From Brevundimonas sp. (GTDB lineage Bacteria > Pseudomonadota > Alphaproteobacteria > Caulobacterales > Caulobacteraceae): 44,428 nucleotides of DNA. Where the stretch lies: the NCBI GenBank assembly GCA_004296955.1, contig SCVB01000106.1, forward strand, positions 1 through 44,428, given 5' to 3'. The notes below the pieces were generated by a model, which was given only the letters and a program-made list of their open reading frames with translations, did no database searches and had not been told where the DNA came from. Position numbers and translations under genes: made by a program. Of the stretch, positions 7,685 through 16,724 are shown one piece after another; the first letter of the stretch is position 1; each line of letters opens with the position of its first letter.

Positions 7685-9127
7685 ATGACCTGGCTATTCC
7701 TGCCGATCCTGATCGCCGCAGCCGTCGCCGCCTATGTCGGCGGCCGGACGCTGGCGAGTCGGCGCGGCCGGACCCTGCCTCCCGGCCAGCGCCCCCACTC
7801 CCGCCCCGGCCAGCACGGCGCCTACGCCCTGATCTGGACCCTCGTGCCGGCCCTGGCCGTGCTGATGGCGGCCTCGACCTTCGCTCCCGGGGTGGAACAA
7901 CAGCTGACCGCCTCCGGCGCGCCCGAGGTGGTGCAGCAGCTTGAACCCTTCCGCCGCGAGGCCTTCTTCGCGGACGCCCGCGCCGTCGGCGCCGGCCGGC
8001 CCGCGGTCCAGATCTGGACCGCCCCCTACGCAGAACTGCTGCCCGCCGAAGGCCGCCGCGCCGCCCGCATCGGCCAGATGCTCGACCTCGGCGGCATCGC
8101 CGGCGCGGCCCTGGCGGCCCTGCTCGGCGCCCTGTTCGTCTTCGGCCAGATTCGCCCCGGCATGCGCGCCCGCAACCGCGTCGAGGGCTGGATTGTCGGC
8201 GTCCTGTTCGCCTGTTCCGTCGTCGCCATCCTGACCACCGTCGGCATCATCGCCTCCCTGGTCTATGATTCGGTCCGCTTCTTCGCCTCGGTCCCGATCG
8301 CCGAGTTCCTGTTCGGAACTCAGTGGAGCCCCCAGACCGCCATCCGCGCCGACCAGGTCGGCTCGACCGGCGCCTTCGGGGCCCTGCCGCTGTTCGCCGG
8401 CACCTTCCTGATCATGGCCATCGCCATGGCCGTGGCGGCCCCCGTCGGCCTGTTCTCGGCCATCTATCTGTCGGAGTACGCAGGACCGGTGTTCCGCGCG
8501 ACGGTCAAGCCGGTGCTCGAGATCCTCGCCGGGGTGCCGACCGTGGTCTACGGCTTCTTCGCCGCCCTGACCGTCGGTCCCGCCTTCCGCGAGTTCTTCA
8601 ACGGCCTCGGCGCCCTGATGGCCGGCGGGCCGCTGGACAGCCTCGGCCAGTATCTGATGCTGGTCCAGAACCAGATGGCGCTCGTCGCCGGGGCGGTCAT
8701 GGGCATCATGCTGATCCCCTTCGTCAGCTCCCTCTCGGACGACATCATCAACGCCGTGCCGCAGAGCCTGCGCGACGGCTCCTACGCCATGGGCGCGACC
8801 AAGTCCGAGACGGTGAAGCGGGTCCTGCTGCCCGCCGCCCTGCCCGGCGTGGCCGGGGCCATGCTGCTGGCCATGTCGCGGGCCATCGGCGAGACCATGA
8901 TCGTGACCATGGCCGCCGGCCTCGCCGCCCGCCTGACCCTGAACCCGCTGGACACCGTCACCACGGTCACGGTCCAGATCGTCACCCTGCTGACCGGCGA
9001 CCAGGAGTTCAACAGTCCCAAGACCCTGTCCGCCTTCGGCCTCGGCCTGACCCTGTTCCTCGTCACCCTGGTGCTGAACATCATCGCCCAGCGCATCGTC
9101 CAGACCTACCGGCAGCAGTATGACTGA
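7685..9127 (+). CDS. pstC: Phosphate ABC transporter permease PstC
   Basis: This 480-residue permease is longer than the roughly 320 residues of E. coli PstC because of an N-terminal extension with two extra membrane segments (about 2-22 and 40-60) and an extracytoplasmic stretch to about 130, as is common in alphaproteobacteria. The conserved C-terminal half carries the ABC permease loop with EILAGVPTVVYGFF and the EAA-like SYAMGATKSETVKRVLLPAA-type motif. It forms the inner-membrane phosphate channel with PstA. The ATG at 7685 is preferred over an in-frame TTG at 7667; neither has a strong ribosome binding site. It overlaps pstA by eight bases, implying translational coupling. Confidence 0.95.
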   Translation: MTWLFLPILIAAAVAAYVGGRTLASRRGRTLPPGQRPHSRPGQHGAYALIWTLVPALAVLMAASTFAPGVEQQLTASGAPEVVQQLEPFRREAFFADARAVGAGRPAVQIWTAPYAELLPAEGRRAARIGQMLDLGGIAGAALAALLGALFVFGQIRPGMRARNRVEGWIVGVLFACSVVAILTTVGIIASLVYDSVRFFASVPIAEFLFGTQWSPQTAIRADQVGSTGAFGALPLFAGTFLIMAIAMAVAAPVGLFSAIYLSEYAGPVFRATVKPVLEILAGVPTVVYGFFAALTVGPAFREFFNGLGALMAGGPLDSLGQYLMLVQNQMALVAGAVMGIMLIPFVSSLSDDIINAVPQSLRDGSYAMGATKSETVKRVLLPAALPGVAGAMLLAMSRAIGETMIVTMAAGLAARLTLNPLDTVTTVTVQIVTLLTGDQEFNSPKTLSAFGLGLTLFLVTLVLNIIAQRIVQTYRQQYD

Positions 9128-10406
9128 GACGCCCGTCACCTCCGAAATGCGCGCCAGCCGGCTGCGCGCGGGGCTCAAGCGGCGCTACGCCCGCGAAGGC
9201 CGGTTCCGGCTGTACGGCCTGCTGGCCATCGGCGTAGCGGTCGGCTTCCTGCTGCTGCTGCTCGGCCGGATCATCGAGCAGGGCCACACGGCCTTCTACA
9301 CCCACACCATCACCGTGCCGGTCTACATGGACCCGGCCCGTGTCGACCGCGCCTATCCGCAGGGCACGAATTTCGAACTGCTGGTCGCCGAGCAGCAGCT
9401 GGCGCGCATGGGCGTCGCCGACGACGCCCAGGGCTCGAAGGCCGCCGCCATGCGCGGGCTGTTCTCATCCGAGCTCAAGTTCGCCGCCGCCGCCCGCATC
9501 CAGGGCAATCCGAACCTGATCGGCCAGACCGTGCCGATCGCCGCCCCGGTGTCCGACGACGCCGACCTGTTCTTCAAGGACGAGATTTCGCGCGACACGC
9601 CCGCCGACCAGCGTCGCCTCAGCGACGAACAGATCGGCTGGCTCGACCGGATGAAGGCCTCGGGCCAGGTCGCCGCCCACTTCAACACCGGCCTGTTCAC
9701 CAAGGGCGACTCGACCGAGCCCGAGCTGGCCGGGGTTCTGGGCGCCGTCGTCGGTTCGGCCCTGATGCTGCTGGTCACGGCCTTCATCGCCATTCCGCTG
9801 GGCGTCGGCGCGGCCCTGTATCTGGAAGAGTTCGCGCCCCGCGGCCGGATCACCGACCTGATCGAGGTGAACATCAACAACCTCGCCGCCGTGCCCTCGA
9901 TCATCTACGGCCTGCTCGGCCTGGCCCTGTTCATCAACTGGATGCACCTGCCGCGCGCCAGCCCGCTGGTCGGCGGCCTGGTGCTGGCCCTGATGGCGCT
10001 GCCGACCATCATCATCGCCACCCGCTCCTCGCTGAAGGCGGTGCCGCCCTCGATCCGCGAGGCGGCCCTGGCCATGGGCGCGTCGAAGACCCAGACGGTG
10101 TTCCAGCACACCCTTCCCCTGGCCATGCCCGGCGTGATGACCGGCGCCATCATCTCCATGGCCCACGCCCTCGGCGAGACGGCCCCCCTGCTGCTGATCG
10201 GCATGGTCAGCTTCATCCCGGGCGTCCCGGCCTCGTTCGGCGAGCCGACCGGCGCCCTGCCCTCGCTGGTCTACATCTGGGAAAACGCTTCCGAGCGCGC
10301 CTTCCACGAACGGACGGCCGCGGCCATCCTCGTCCTCCTCGCCTTCATGATCGTCATGAACGCCGCCGCGATCTTCCTGCGCCGGCGCTTTGAACGCCGG
10401 TGGTAG
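9120..10406 (+). CDS. pstA: Phosphate ABC transporter permease PstA
   Basis: The 428-residue permease has an N-terminal extension (one membrane segment at about 33-53, then an extracytoplasmic domain to about 190, matching the DUF3333 region of alphaproteobacterial PstA). The canonical permease domain from about 200 includes NNLAAVPSIIYGLLGLALF, the EAA-loop REAALAMGASKTQTVFQHTL and a final segment ending RRRFERRW. Together with PstC it forms the phosphate-conducting pore. The start overlaps the pstC stop by eight bases and pstB starts four bases after its stop, so all three are one translational unit. Confidence 0.95.
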   Translation: MTETPVTSEMRASRLRAGLKRRYAREGRFRLYGLLAIGVAVGFLLLLLGRIIEQGHTAFYTHTITVPVYMDPARVDRAYPQGTNFELLVAEQQLARMGVADDAQGSKAAAMRGLFSSELKFAAAARIQGNPNLIGQTVPIAAPVSDDADLFFKDEISRDTPADQRRLSDEQIGWLDRMKASGQVAAHFNTGLFTKGDSTEPELAGVLGAVVGSALMLLVTAFIAIPLGVGAALYLEEFAPRGRITDLIEVNINNLAAVPSIIYGLLGLALFINWMHLPRASPLVGGLVLALMALPTIIIATRSSLKAVPPSIREAALAMGASKTQTVFQHTLPLAMPGVMTGAIISMAHALGETAPLLLIGMVSFIPGVPASFGEPTGALPSLVYIWENASERAFHERTAAAILVLLAFMIVMNAAAIFLRRRFERRW

Positions 10407-10410
10407 CTGA

Positions 10411-11283
10411 ATGAAATTCAACCTCTTTCGCGCACCGGACGGAACGCAGGGCGGCGGTTCCGGCTCCGATTCGGATACGCCTGTGATGGCCGCTCCGCCG
10501 GTCGTGCACGGCTCGGCCCCCATGGGACCGATCAAGATCGCCGCGCGCGACGTCTCGGTCTTCTACGGCGACAAACAGGCGCTCTTCGACGTCTCGCTGG
10601 ACATCCCGGACAAGACCGTCACCGCCCTGATCGGCCCCTCGGGCTGCGGCAAGTCGACCTTCCTGCGGACCATGAACCGCATGAACGACACCATCCCCGG
10701 CGCCCGCGTCGTCGGCCGCATCGAGATGGACGGCGAGGACATCAATGCGAAATCCGTCGATCCCGTGCTGCTGCGCGCCCGGGTCGGCATGGTGTTCCAG
10801 AAGCCGAACCCCTTCCCCAAGACCATCTATGAGAACGTCGCCTACGGCCCGCGCATCCACGGCCTGGCGGCCTCCAAGGGCGAGCTGGACAGCGTCGTCG
10901 AGGCCTCGCTGAGGCGCGCCGGCCTGTGGGAAGAGGTCGCCGACCGCCTGCACTCGCCCGGCACCGGCCTGTCCGGCGGCCAGCAGCAGCGGCTGGTCAT
11001 CGCCCGCGCCATCGCCGTCGAGCCCGAGGTCATCCTGATGGACGAGCCCTGCTCGGCCCTGGACCCGATCGCCACGGCCAAGATCGAGGAGCTGATCGAC
11101 GAGCTGCGCGAACGCTATTGCATCGTCATCGTCACCCACTCCATGGCCCAGGCCGCGCGGGTCAGCCAGCGCACCGCCTTCTTCCACATGGGCCGGCTGG
11201 TCGAGACCGGCGACACCGAAGAGATCTTCACCAACCCGCGCGAGCGTCGCACGCTCGACTATATCACCGGCCGTTTCGGCTAG
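10411..11283 (+). CDS. pstB: Phosphate ABC transporter ATP-binding protein PstB
   Basis: The 290-residue ATPase has Walker A GPSGCGKS (75-82), the signature LSGGQQQR, Walker [14 protein letters not shown] and the PstB-typical H-loop [19 protein letters not shown]. The C-terminus [17 protein letters not shown] is diagnostic of PstB. About 38 poorly conserved residues precede the domain; ATGs at codons 26 and 38 would give the usual 255-265 residues, so the exact start is open. It energises phosphate uptake through PstCA and takes part in signalling to PhoR with PhoU. Confidence 0.96.
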   Translation: MKFNLFRAPDGTQGGGSGSDSDTPVMAAPPVVHGSAPMGPIKIAARDVSVFYGDKQALFDVSLDIPDKTVTALIGPSGCGKSTFLRTMNRMNDTIPGARVVGRIEMDGEDINAKSVDPVLLRARVGMVFQKPNPFPKTIYENVAYGPRIHGLAASKGELDSVVEASLRRAGLWEEVADRLHSPGTGLSGGQQQRLVIARAIAVEPEVILMDEPCSALDPIATAKIEELIDELRERYCIVIVTHSMAQAARVSQRTAFFHMGRLVETGDTEEIFTNPRERRTLDYITGRFG

Positions 11284-11293
11284 GACCGCCCGC

Positions 11294-12016
11294 ATGCCCC
11301 AGCACACCGTCAAGGCCTATGGCGACGAGCTCAACCAGCTCACGGCCGAGGTCGCCCGCATGGGCGGCCTCGCCGAGGCCCAGGTCGCCGACGCCGTCGA
11401 TTCCGTGGCCCGCCGCGACGTCGCCCTGGCCCGCGCCGTGGTCGAACGCGACGCCCGGCTCGACGCCATGCAGCGCGACATCGAGCGCAAGGCCATCCGC
11501 CTGATCGCCCTGCGCCAGCCGGTCGCCTCGGACCTGCGCCGCGCCCTGTCGTCGATGAAGCTGGCCATGGACCTGGAACGCACCGGCGATCTGGCCAAGA
11601 ACATCGCCAAGCGCGGCCTCATCCTCGCCGAGGGCGAGCCGCTGCAGCCGCTGACGCGGTCGATCGAGCGGATGGGCAAGCTGGTGTCCATGCGCCTGCG
11701 CGACGTGCTCGACGCCTACGCCGCCAGCGAGATCGACCGGGCCGTGGCCGTGTGGAACACCGATGACGAGGTCGACGAGCACTACAACAGCCTGTTCCGC
11801 GAGCTGCTGACCTACATGATGGGCGACCCGCGCACGATCGGCGCCTGCACCCACCTGCTGTTCATGGCCAAGAACCTCGAACGCATCGGCGACCACGCCA
11901 CCAACATCGCCGAGACCATCTACTACGAGATCACCGGCCAGGAGTTCACGGGCGAACGTCCGCGCTGGAACCCCGACACCGCCGAAGCCCCCGCCGAACC
12001 GCTGTCGCCCGCCTGA
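11294..12016 (+). CDS. phoU: Phosphate signalling complex protein PhoU
   Basis: The 240-residue all-helical protein consists of two PhoU repeats with the conserved metal-binding type motifs, for example SMKLAMDLERTGDLAKNIAK in the first half and FMAKNLERIGDHATNIAET in the second (E/DxxxD with GD). PhoU links the Pst transporter to PhoR and represses the regulon when phosphate is plentiful; loss is often toxic because of excess phosphate uptake. It begins 10 bases after pstB and is followed by phoB after 17 bases. The C-terminal 25 residues are proline- and alanine-rich and probably disordered. Confidence 0.96.
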   Translation: MPQHTVKAYGDELNQLTAEVARMGGLAEAQVADAVDSVARRDVALARAVVERDARLDAMQRDIERKAIRLIALRQPVASDLRRALSSMKLAMDLERTGDLAKNIAKRGLILAEGEPLQPLTRSIERMGKLVSMRLRDVLDAYAASEIDRAVAVWNTDDEVDEHYNSLFRELLTYMMGDPRTIGACTHLLFMAKNLERIGDHATNIAETIYYEITGQEFTGERPRWNPDTAEAPAEPLSPA

Positions 12017-12033
12017 ATCCGGAGGATACCCCC

Positions 12034-12723
12034 GTGCAGCCCTATGTTCTGGTCATGGAAGACGAGGACGCCCTGGCGACCCTCCTGTCCTACAACCTCG
12101 AGAAGGAAGGCTATCGCGTCGTGGTCGCCTCGGACGGCGAGGAGGGCATGCTGCAGATCGAGGAACGCCTCCCCGATCTGGTGCTGCTGGACTGGATGCT
12201 GCCCAAGCTGTCGGGGATCGAGGTCTGCCGTCGCATCCGCGGCAAGGCCGAGACCCGCAACATGCCGATCATCATGCTGACCGCCCGGGGCGAGGAAAGC
12301 GATCGCATCCGCGGCCTCGACACCGGCGCCGACGACTATCTGACCAAGCCCTTCTCGATGAGCGAGCTGATCGCCCGCATTCGCGCCGTCCTGCGCCGCA
12401 TCCGTCCGGGCCTGGCCGACGACCGGCTCAACCACGGCGACATCGTCATCGACCGCGTCGCCCACCGCGTGCGGCGCTCGGGCCAGGAGATCCACCTCGG
12501 CCCCACCGAATTCCGCCTGCTCGACCACCTGATGCAGCACCCCGGCCGCGTCTTCAGCCGCGAACAGCTGCTCGACGCCGTCTGGGGCTCGGACGTCTAT
12601 GTCGAGGCCCGCACCGTCGACGTCCACGTCGGCCGCCTGCGCAAGGCCCTGAACGTCGAGGGCACGGTCAACCCGATCCGGACGGTAAGGTCGGCGGGGT
12701 ATTCGCTCGATCTGGGGGGCTGA
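12034..12723 (+). CDS. phoB: Phosphate-regulon response regulator PhoB
   Basis: The 229-residue regulator has an N-terminal receiver domain with acidic residues D10, E11 and D12, phosphoacceptor Asp53 (LVLLDWMLP), Thr83 and Lys105. A C-terminal OmpR/PhoB winged helix contains EARTVDVHVGRLRKALN and ends GYSLDLGG. GTG is the start, with GGAGGA eight bases upstream. Phosphorylated PhoB binds Pho boxes such as the one proposed at 7584. As the last gene of the cluster it would be autoinduced through that box. Confidence 0.97.
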   Translation: MQPYVLVMEDEDALATLLSYNLEKEGYRVVVASDGEEGMLQIEERLPDLVLLDWMLPKLSGIEVCRRIRGKAETRNMPIIMLTARGEESDRIRGLDTGADDYLTKPFSMSELIARIRAVLRRIRPGLADDRLNHGDIVIDRVAHRVRRSGQEIHLGPTEFRLLDHLMQHPGRVFSREQLLDAVWGSDVYVEARTVDVHVGRLRKALNVEGTVNPIRTVRSAGYSLDLGG

Positions 12724-12782
12724 CGGCTTCACAGGGACGCCGAACGGGCTAGGGTCCCCTCCCCAGTTCGAGGAGCCGTCCC

Positions 12783-14612
12783 ATGCGCCGCCGCACCTTC
12801 CTCTCGACCCTGCCCGCCGGAGCCCTGCTCGCGGGCGCGACGGCCGCGAACGCCGGCGCGCCTCCCGCTGCCGCCGCCCCGCCCCGCCAGTCCGCGCCCG
12901 CCGACCCCTACGCCGGGGTCGGTCCGGGCGACCGCAACAGCGGGGTGCAGTTCGTCGGCCGCTCCACAGTCTGGGGCGCGCACGGCGCCGCCGCCACGGC
13001 CCATCCGCGCGCCACCCTGATCGGCATCGACACCCTGAGGCGCGGCGGCTCGGCCATCGACGCGGCCATCGCCATCAACGCCGCCCTCGGCTTCCTCGAG
13101 CCCACCGCCAACGGCATCGGCGGCGACGCCTTCTGCATGCTGTGGGACCCGGCCCAGCGGAAGGTCGTCGGCTTCAACGGCTCGGGGAACAGCCCGCGCG
13201 GCCTGTCGCTGGAGACCGCCCGTTCGAAGAAGGGCCCCGACGGCTATCTGCCCAAATACGGCGCCGTCACGGTCAATGTCCCCGGCACGGTCGACGCCTG
13301 GTGGAGCGCCCACCAGCGCTACGGCAAACTGCCGTGGGCCGAGGTCCTGCTGCCCGTCGCCGAGCTGTGCGAGGAGGGCGTGCCCATGCCCCAGCTGATC
13401 GCCTGGTATCTGCAGCGCAACATGGCCGGTTTCGACGCCTCCGCCGGCATCATCGAGGAGAACGACAACCGCAAGGCCGTCTACGCCCCCGGCGGCCGCA
13501 CCCCGGCGGTCGGCGAGGTCTTCGCCAATCCGCACCTCGGCCGCACCCTGCGCCTGATCGCCGAGGGCGGGCGCGACGCCTTCTACGACGGCGTCATCGC
13601 CGACCATATCGAACGCTATTTCCGTCGTATCGGCGGCTGGATGACCCGCGCCGACATGGCCGCCCACCGCACCGAATGGGTCGAGCCGATCCGCACCGGT
13701 TATCGCGGCGTCGACGTCTATGGCCTCGGCCCCAACACCCAGGGCCTTTCGACCAATCAGATCCTCAACATCTGCGAACAGTTCGACCTCAAGGGCATGG
13801 GCTTCCAGTCGGCCGCCTCGATCCACCACCAGGCCGAGGCCAAGCGGCTGGCCTTCGAGGACCGGGCGAAATGGTTCGCCGACCCGCGCTTCAGCCGCAC
13901 GCCCGTCGAATATCTGAACTCAAAGGCCTACGCCGCCGAACGCGCCGCCCTGATCCGCCCCGACCGGGTCATGGACCGCGTCTTCCCCGGCGACGCGCCG
14001 ACGCAGGGCGACACGACCTATTTCAGCGTCGCCGACAAGGACGGGATGATGGTCAGCTGGATCCAGTCCAACTACCGCGGCATGGGTTCAGGTCTGGTCG
14101 CCGACGACGGCGAGGGCCATCCGCTGGGCTTCATGTTCCAGGACCGGGGCGAGCTGTTCAACCTCACGGACGGCCACCCCAACGTCTACGCCCCGGGCAA
14201 GCGGCCCTTCCACACCATCATTCCCGGCTTCGCCTGCAAGGGCGGCGAGCCGTGGATGGCCTATGGCGTGATGGGCGGCGGCATGCAGCCGCAAGGCCAG
14301 GCCCAGATCATCATCAACATGGTCGACTACGGCCTTGATCCGCAGGAGGCCGGCGACGCCCCGCGCTGGCAGCACGAAGGCTCGTCCGAACCCACCGGCC
14401 AGCCGTCCGAGGGCGTCGGCACCCTGTTCCTCGAGACCGGCGTGCCGGCGGCGTCGAAGGCGCAGCTTGCGGCCATGGGCTGGGTCCTCGGCGGCCCCAA
14501 CGGCGGCTTCGGCGGCTATCAGAACGTGGTGCGTCAGGTGAACGAACGCGGGCCGTGGACCTACGGAGCCGCGTCCGAAATGCGCAAGGACGGGTTGGCC
14601 CTGGCCTACTGA
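12783..14612 (+). CDS. ggt: Gamma-glutamyltransferase, Tat-exported
   Basis: The 609-residue proenzyme begins MRRRTFLSTLPAG, a twin-arginine signal followed by a hydrophobic A/G stretch. Typical features follow: the large-subunit GGSAIDAAIAINAALGFLEP, and GDTTYFSVADKDGMMVSWIQ, where Thr411 is the expected nucleophile freed by autocleavage. Further on is GVMGGGMQPQGQAQIIINMV. Family members cleave and transfer the gamma-glutamyl group of glutathione and related compounds in the periplasm. In this subgroup the expected TTH triad is TTY. GAGGAG precedes the ATG. It is 59 bases after phoB and its last seven bases overlap the convergent gene at 14606. Confidence 0.92.
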   Translation: MRRRTFLSTLPAGALLAGATAANAGAPPAAAAPPRQSAPADPYAGVGPGDRNSGVQFVGRSTVWGAHGAAATAHPRATLIGIDTLRRGGSAIDAAIAINAALGFLEPTANGIGGDAFCMLWDPAQRKVVGFNGSGNSPRGLSLETARSKKGPDGYLPKYGAVTVNVPGTVDAWWSAHQRYGKLPWAEVLLPVAELCEEGVPMPQLIAWYLQRNMAGFDASAGIIEENDNRKAVYAPGGRTPAVGEVFANPHLGRTLRLIAEGGRDAFYDGVIADHIERYFRRIGGWMTRADMAAHRTEWVEPIRTGYRGVDVYGLGPNTQGLSTNQILNICEQFDLKGMGFQSAASIHHQAEAKRLAFEDRAKWFADPRFSRTPVEYLNSKAYAAERAALIRPDRVMDRVFPGDAPTQGDTTYFSVADKDGMMVSWIQSNYRGMGSGLVADDGEGHPLGFMFQDRGELFNLTDGHPNVYAPGKRPFHTIIPGFACKGGEPWMAYGVMGGGMQPQGQAQIIINMVDYGLDPQEAGDAPRWQHEGSSEPTGQPSEGVGTLFLETGVPAASKAQLAAMGWVLGGPNGGFGGYQNVVRQVNERGPWTYGAASEMRKDGLALAY

Positions 14613-15583
14613 GCCAGCGCCCGCTCGATCAGCCGGTCCGCCGTGGCGCCCCGCGGAGCGAACGCCAGCGCCGGCCAGTCCGGCGTCAGGCGGTCGACGG
14701 CCAGCATGATCCCCAGCCCCTCGTCCTGACTCCAGCGGTTGCCGCCGCCCCTGACGAAGGTGGTGGCGTCGGCCGGGCTCAGACGGCCGCCGCGCGGATC
14801 GGTCAGCCACATCCACGCCGCCCAGTTTCCGGTGCCCTCCAGCGTCAGGAACACGTCGTCCGCCTCGGCGTAGAGCGCGTCCTCGCCGCGGAACCACCGG
14901 GCCCGGCGGGCCGCCATCGCCTGCGCGGCCGAAGCCAGGCCGGCGCGCGCGGACGCGGCGTCGGTCGCCGCGGCGGCCCGGTAGAACAGGTCCCGTTCGG
15001 CCTCATAGGCGGCCGGATAATCCGGGCGGGCGCCGAACCGGTCCTGGATGACGTCGTCATCGCTGTCCTCGGGCAGGCCCCGCGCCAGCAGGTCGTCGAT
15101 CCGCACGCCCAGGCTCGCGGCCTGCTGGGTGTGGGCGAACTCGTGCATGAAGACCACCATCGACAGCCGGCGCCAGTCGCGCGGTTCGTCGGGGTCCGCC
15201 CGCCAGACCGCGGGCAGGGCCATGATGAAGAACATCCGCCCGTCCGACATCGGCGAGGCGAAGGCCAGCTTCCGGGCGGGGACCGTACCTCCGTCGGGCA
15301 GGCCGACCTGTCCCGAATGCGCGGAGCCTGCGACACGATAGCGTCGCGCGCCGACCCGGAAATCGCCGCGGGCGTCCGGCGTCAGCGTCCAGGCGCAGGT
15401 CTGGTCGAACAGGGTGATCACCGGAATCACCGGCTCGGCGATCCGCAGCCGCTCATGATCGAGCCGGTCCCAGGACGCGAGGGCGTCGCGGCTCCAGGCG
15501 CGCGGCTCGCCCGCGAAGCGACACGCGGGCGGCGCCGGCGCGGCGGCGGTCAGAAGAAGGGAAACGGCGAGAGCGCTGATCAT
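14606..15583 (-). CDS. Secreted HExxH-motif protein, putative metalloprotease
   Basis: The 325-residue product has an N-terminal signal-like segment (about 1-18, ending TAAAPAPPA). The centre carries MVVFMHEFAHTQQ, in which His147-Glu148 and His151 form a zincin-type HExxH motif. A possible third ligand is not obvious; an E in PAAYEAERDLFYRA, about 35-40 residues downstream, is a candidate. No known family is recognised. The start at 15583 makes the signal peptide N-terminal; an in-frame GTG at 15634 would add 17 residues. It is probably a periplasmic zinc protease or a protein with that fold, co-directional with hslO. Confidence 0.7.
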   Translation of the reverse strand: MISALAVSLLLTAAAPAPPACRFAGEPRAWSRDALASWDRLDHERLRIAEPVIPVITLFDQTCAWTLTPDARGDFRVGARRYRVAGSAHSGQVGLPDGGTVPARKLAFASPMSDGRMFFIMALPAVWRADPDEPRDWRRLSMVVFMHEFAHTQQAASLGVRIDDLLARGLPEDSDDDVIQDRFGARPDYPAAYEAERDLFYRAAAATDAASARAGLASAAQAMAARRARWFRGEDALYAEADDVFLTLEGTGNWAAWMWLTDPRGGRLSPADATTFVRGGGNRWSQDEGLGIMLAVDRLTPDWPALAFAPRGATADRLIERALAQ

Positions 15584-15645
15584 AAATCGCCAATGACCGA
15601 CCTCTCGCGGAAGTTCAAATGAACTCGCGGTCACGCTTCGGCGGA

Positions 15646-16572
15646 TCAGTCCGGGGCGATCTCGTCCGGCGCCAGCTCATAGATCGTCGCGCAATATTCG
15701 CAGGTCACCCGGATCTTGCCGTCGGCCTCGATCATCTCAGCCCGCTCGGTCGAGTCGAACGAGGTCAGAACGCTGGCGATACGCTCGCGCGAACAGCGGC
15801 ATTGCGCCACCAGGGCCCGCGCGTCCTCCAGCCGCACCCCGTCCTCATGGAACAGGCGGAACAGCAGGGTCTCGGGCGTGACGGTCGGGTCCAGCAGTTC
15901 GTCGTCGGCCAGGGTCTGGAACAGGGCCCGCGACCGGTCCCAGGCCTCCTCGGTCGAGCCGCGCGCCTCGTCGCCGGCGATCAGCTGGATCAGCGCCCCG
16001 CCCGCGCGCCAGGTCGCGCCGGTCTCTGTGACCACCGACCCGACCGCCAGCCGCACCCGGGTCGGGATCTGTTCGGACTGCTGGAAATAGTGCTCCGCCG
16101 CCAGCGACAGGCTCTCGCCCTCGATCGGGGTGATGCCCTGGGTGCGTTCGAAGTCCGGCCCGCGGTCCAGGGTCATGACGAACACCCCCTGCCCCAGCAG
16201 CGAGCGCGCGCCCGGACGGGCGAAGCCCTGGGACGCGGCGGCGACCTCGTCCTCGTCGAAGCGGCAGTAGCCGCGCATGTGGCCGTCGGTGTCATAGTCG
16301 GCGACGACATAGCGCACCGGCCCGTCGCCCTGGGCCTGGACGATCAGCCGGCCCTCGAACTTCAGGCTGGAGCCCACCAGGGCGGCCAGCGCGCAGGCCT
16401 CGCCCAGCAGGGCCGCGACCGGCTCGGGATAGGCGTGGGCCGAGAGGATGGCGTCGATGGTCTCGCCCAGACGCACGATCCGGCCGCGCACGGGCCAGCC
16501 CTCGATCTGGAAGGCGGCGGCGAGGTCGTCGGCGGGCGCGGCGGCGGCAGGGTCGTGCGCGTGATCGGTCAC
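15646..16572 (-). CDS. hslO: Redox-regulated chaperone Hsp33
   Basis: The 308-residue protein starts at GTG (16572) with GAGGA upstream. The N-terminal substrate-binding domain includes SSLKFEGRLIVQAQGDGPVR and the helix region LAAEHYFQQSEQIPTR. The C-terminal redox switch has the four zinc cysteines C258 and C260 (QCRCSRER) and C291 and C294 (TCEYC). Oxidation releases zinc, unfolds the linker and activates holdase activity in the cytoplasm. An acidic, Ala/Pro-rich N-terminal leader of about 18 residues is extra relative to E. coli. It is divergent from the SDR gene at 16725. Confidence 0.95.
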   Translation of the reverse strand: MTDHAHDPAAAAPADDLAAAFQIEGWPVRGRIVRLGETIDAILSAHAYPEPVAALLGEACALAALVGSSLKFEGRLIVQAQGDGPVRYVVADYDTDGHMRGYCRFDEDEVAAASQGFARPGARSLLGQGVFVMTLDRGPDFERTQGITPIEGESLSLAAEHYFQQSEQIPTRVRLAVGSVVTETGATWRAGGALIQLIAGDEARGSTEEAWDRSRALFQTLADDELLDPTVTPETLLFRLFHEDGVRLEDARALVAQCRCSRERIASVLTSFDSTERAEMIEADGKIRVTCEYCATIYELAPDEIAPD

Positions 16573-16724
16573 GGGCGGTCCTCGAGAAAACGGCGATGGT
16601 TCGGAAGCGCCGTCAGATAGGCGTCCGTATCGCGAATGGTAAGGCCTGCGTGCTACAGCAGGAACCGGCGGGGTCGCGGCCCCGTTCCAGCAGCCCGATC
16701 CGAACACACCGACCCGGCGGTTTC

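Noticed and set aside
14606-16572. hslO and the HExxH gene as one operon
   Set aside because: They are co-directional, but the 62-base gap and unrelated roles give no positive support; left as separate genes.
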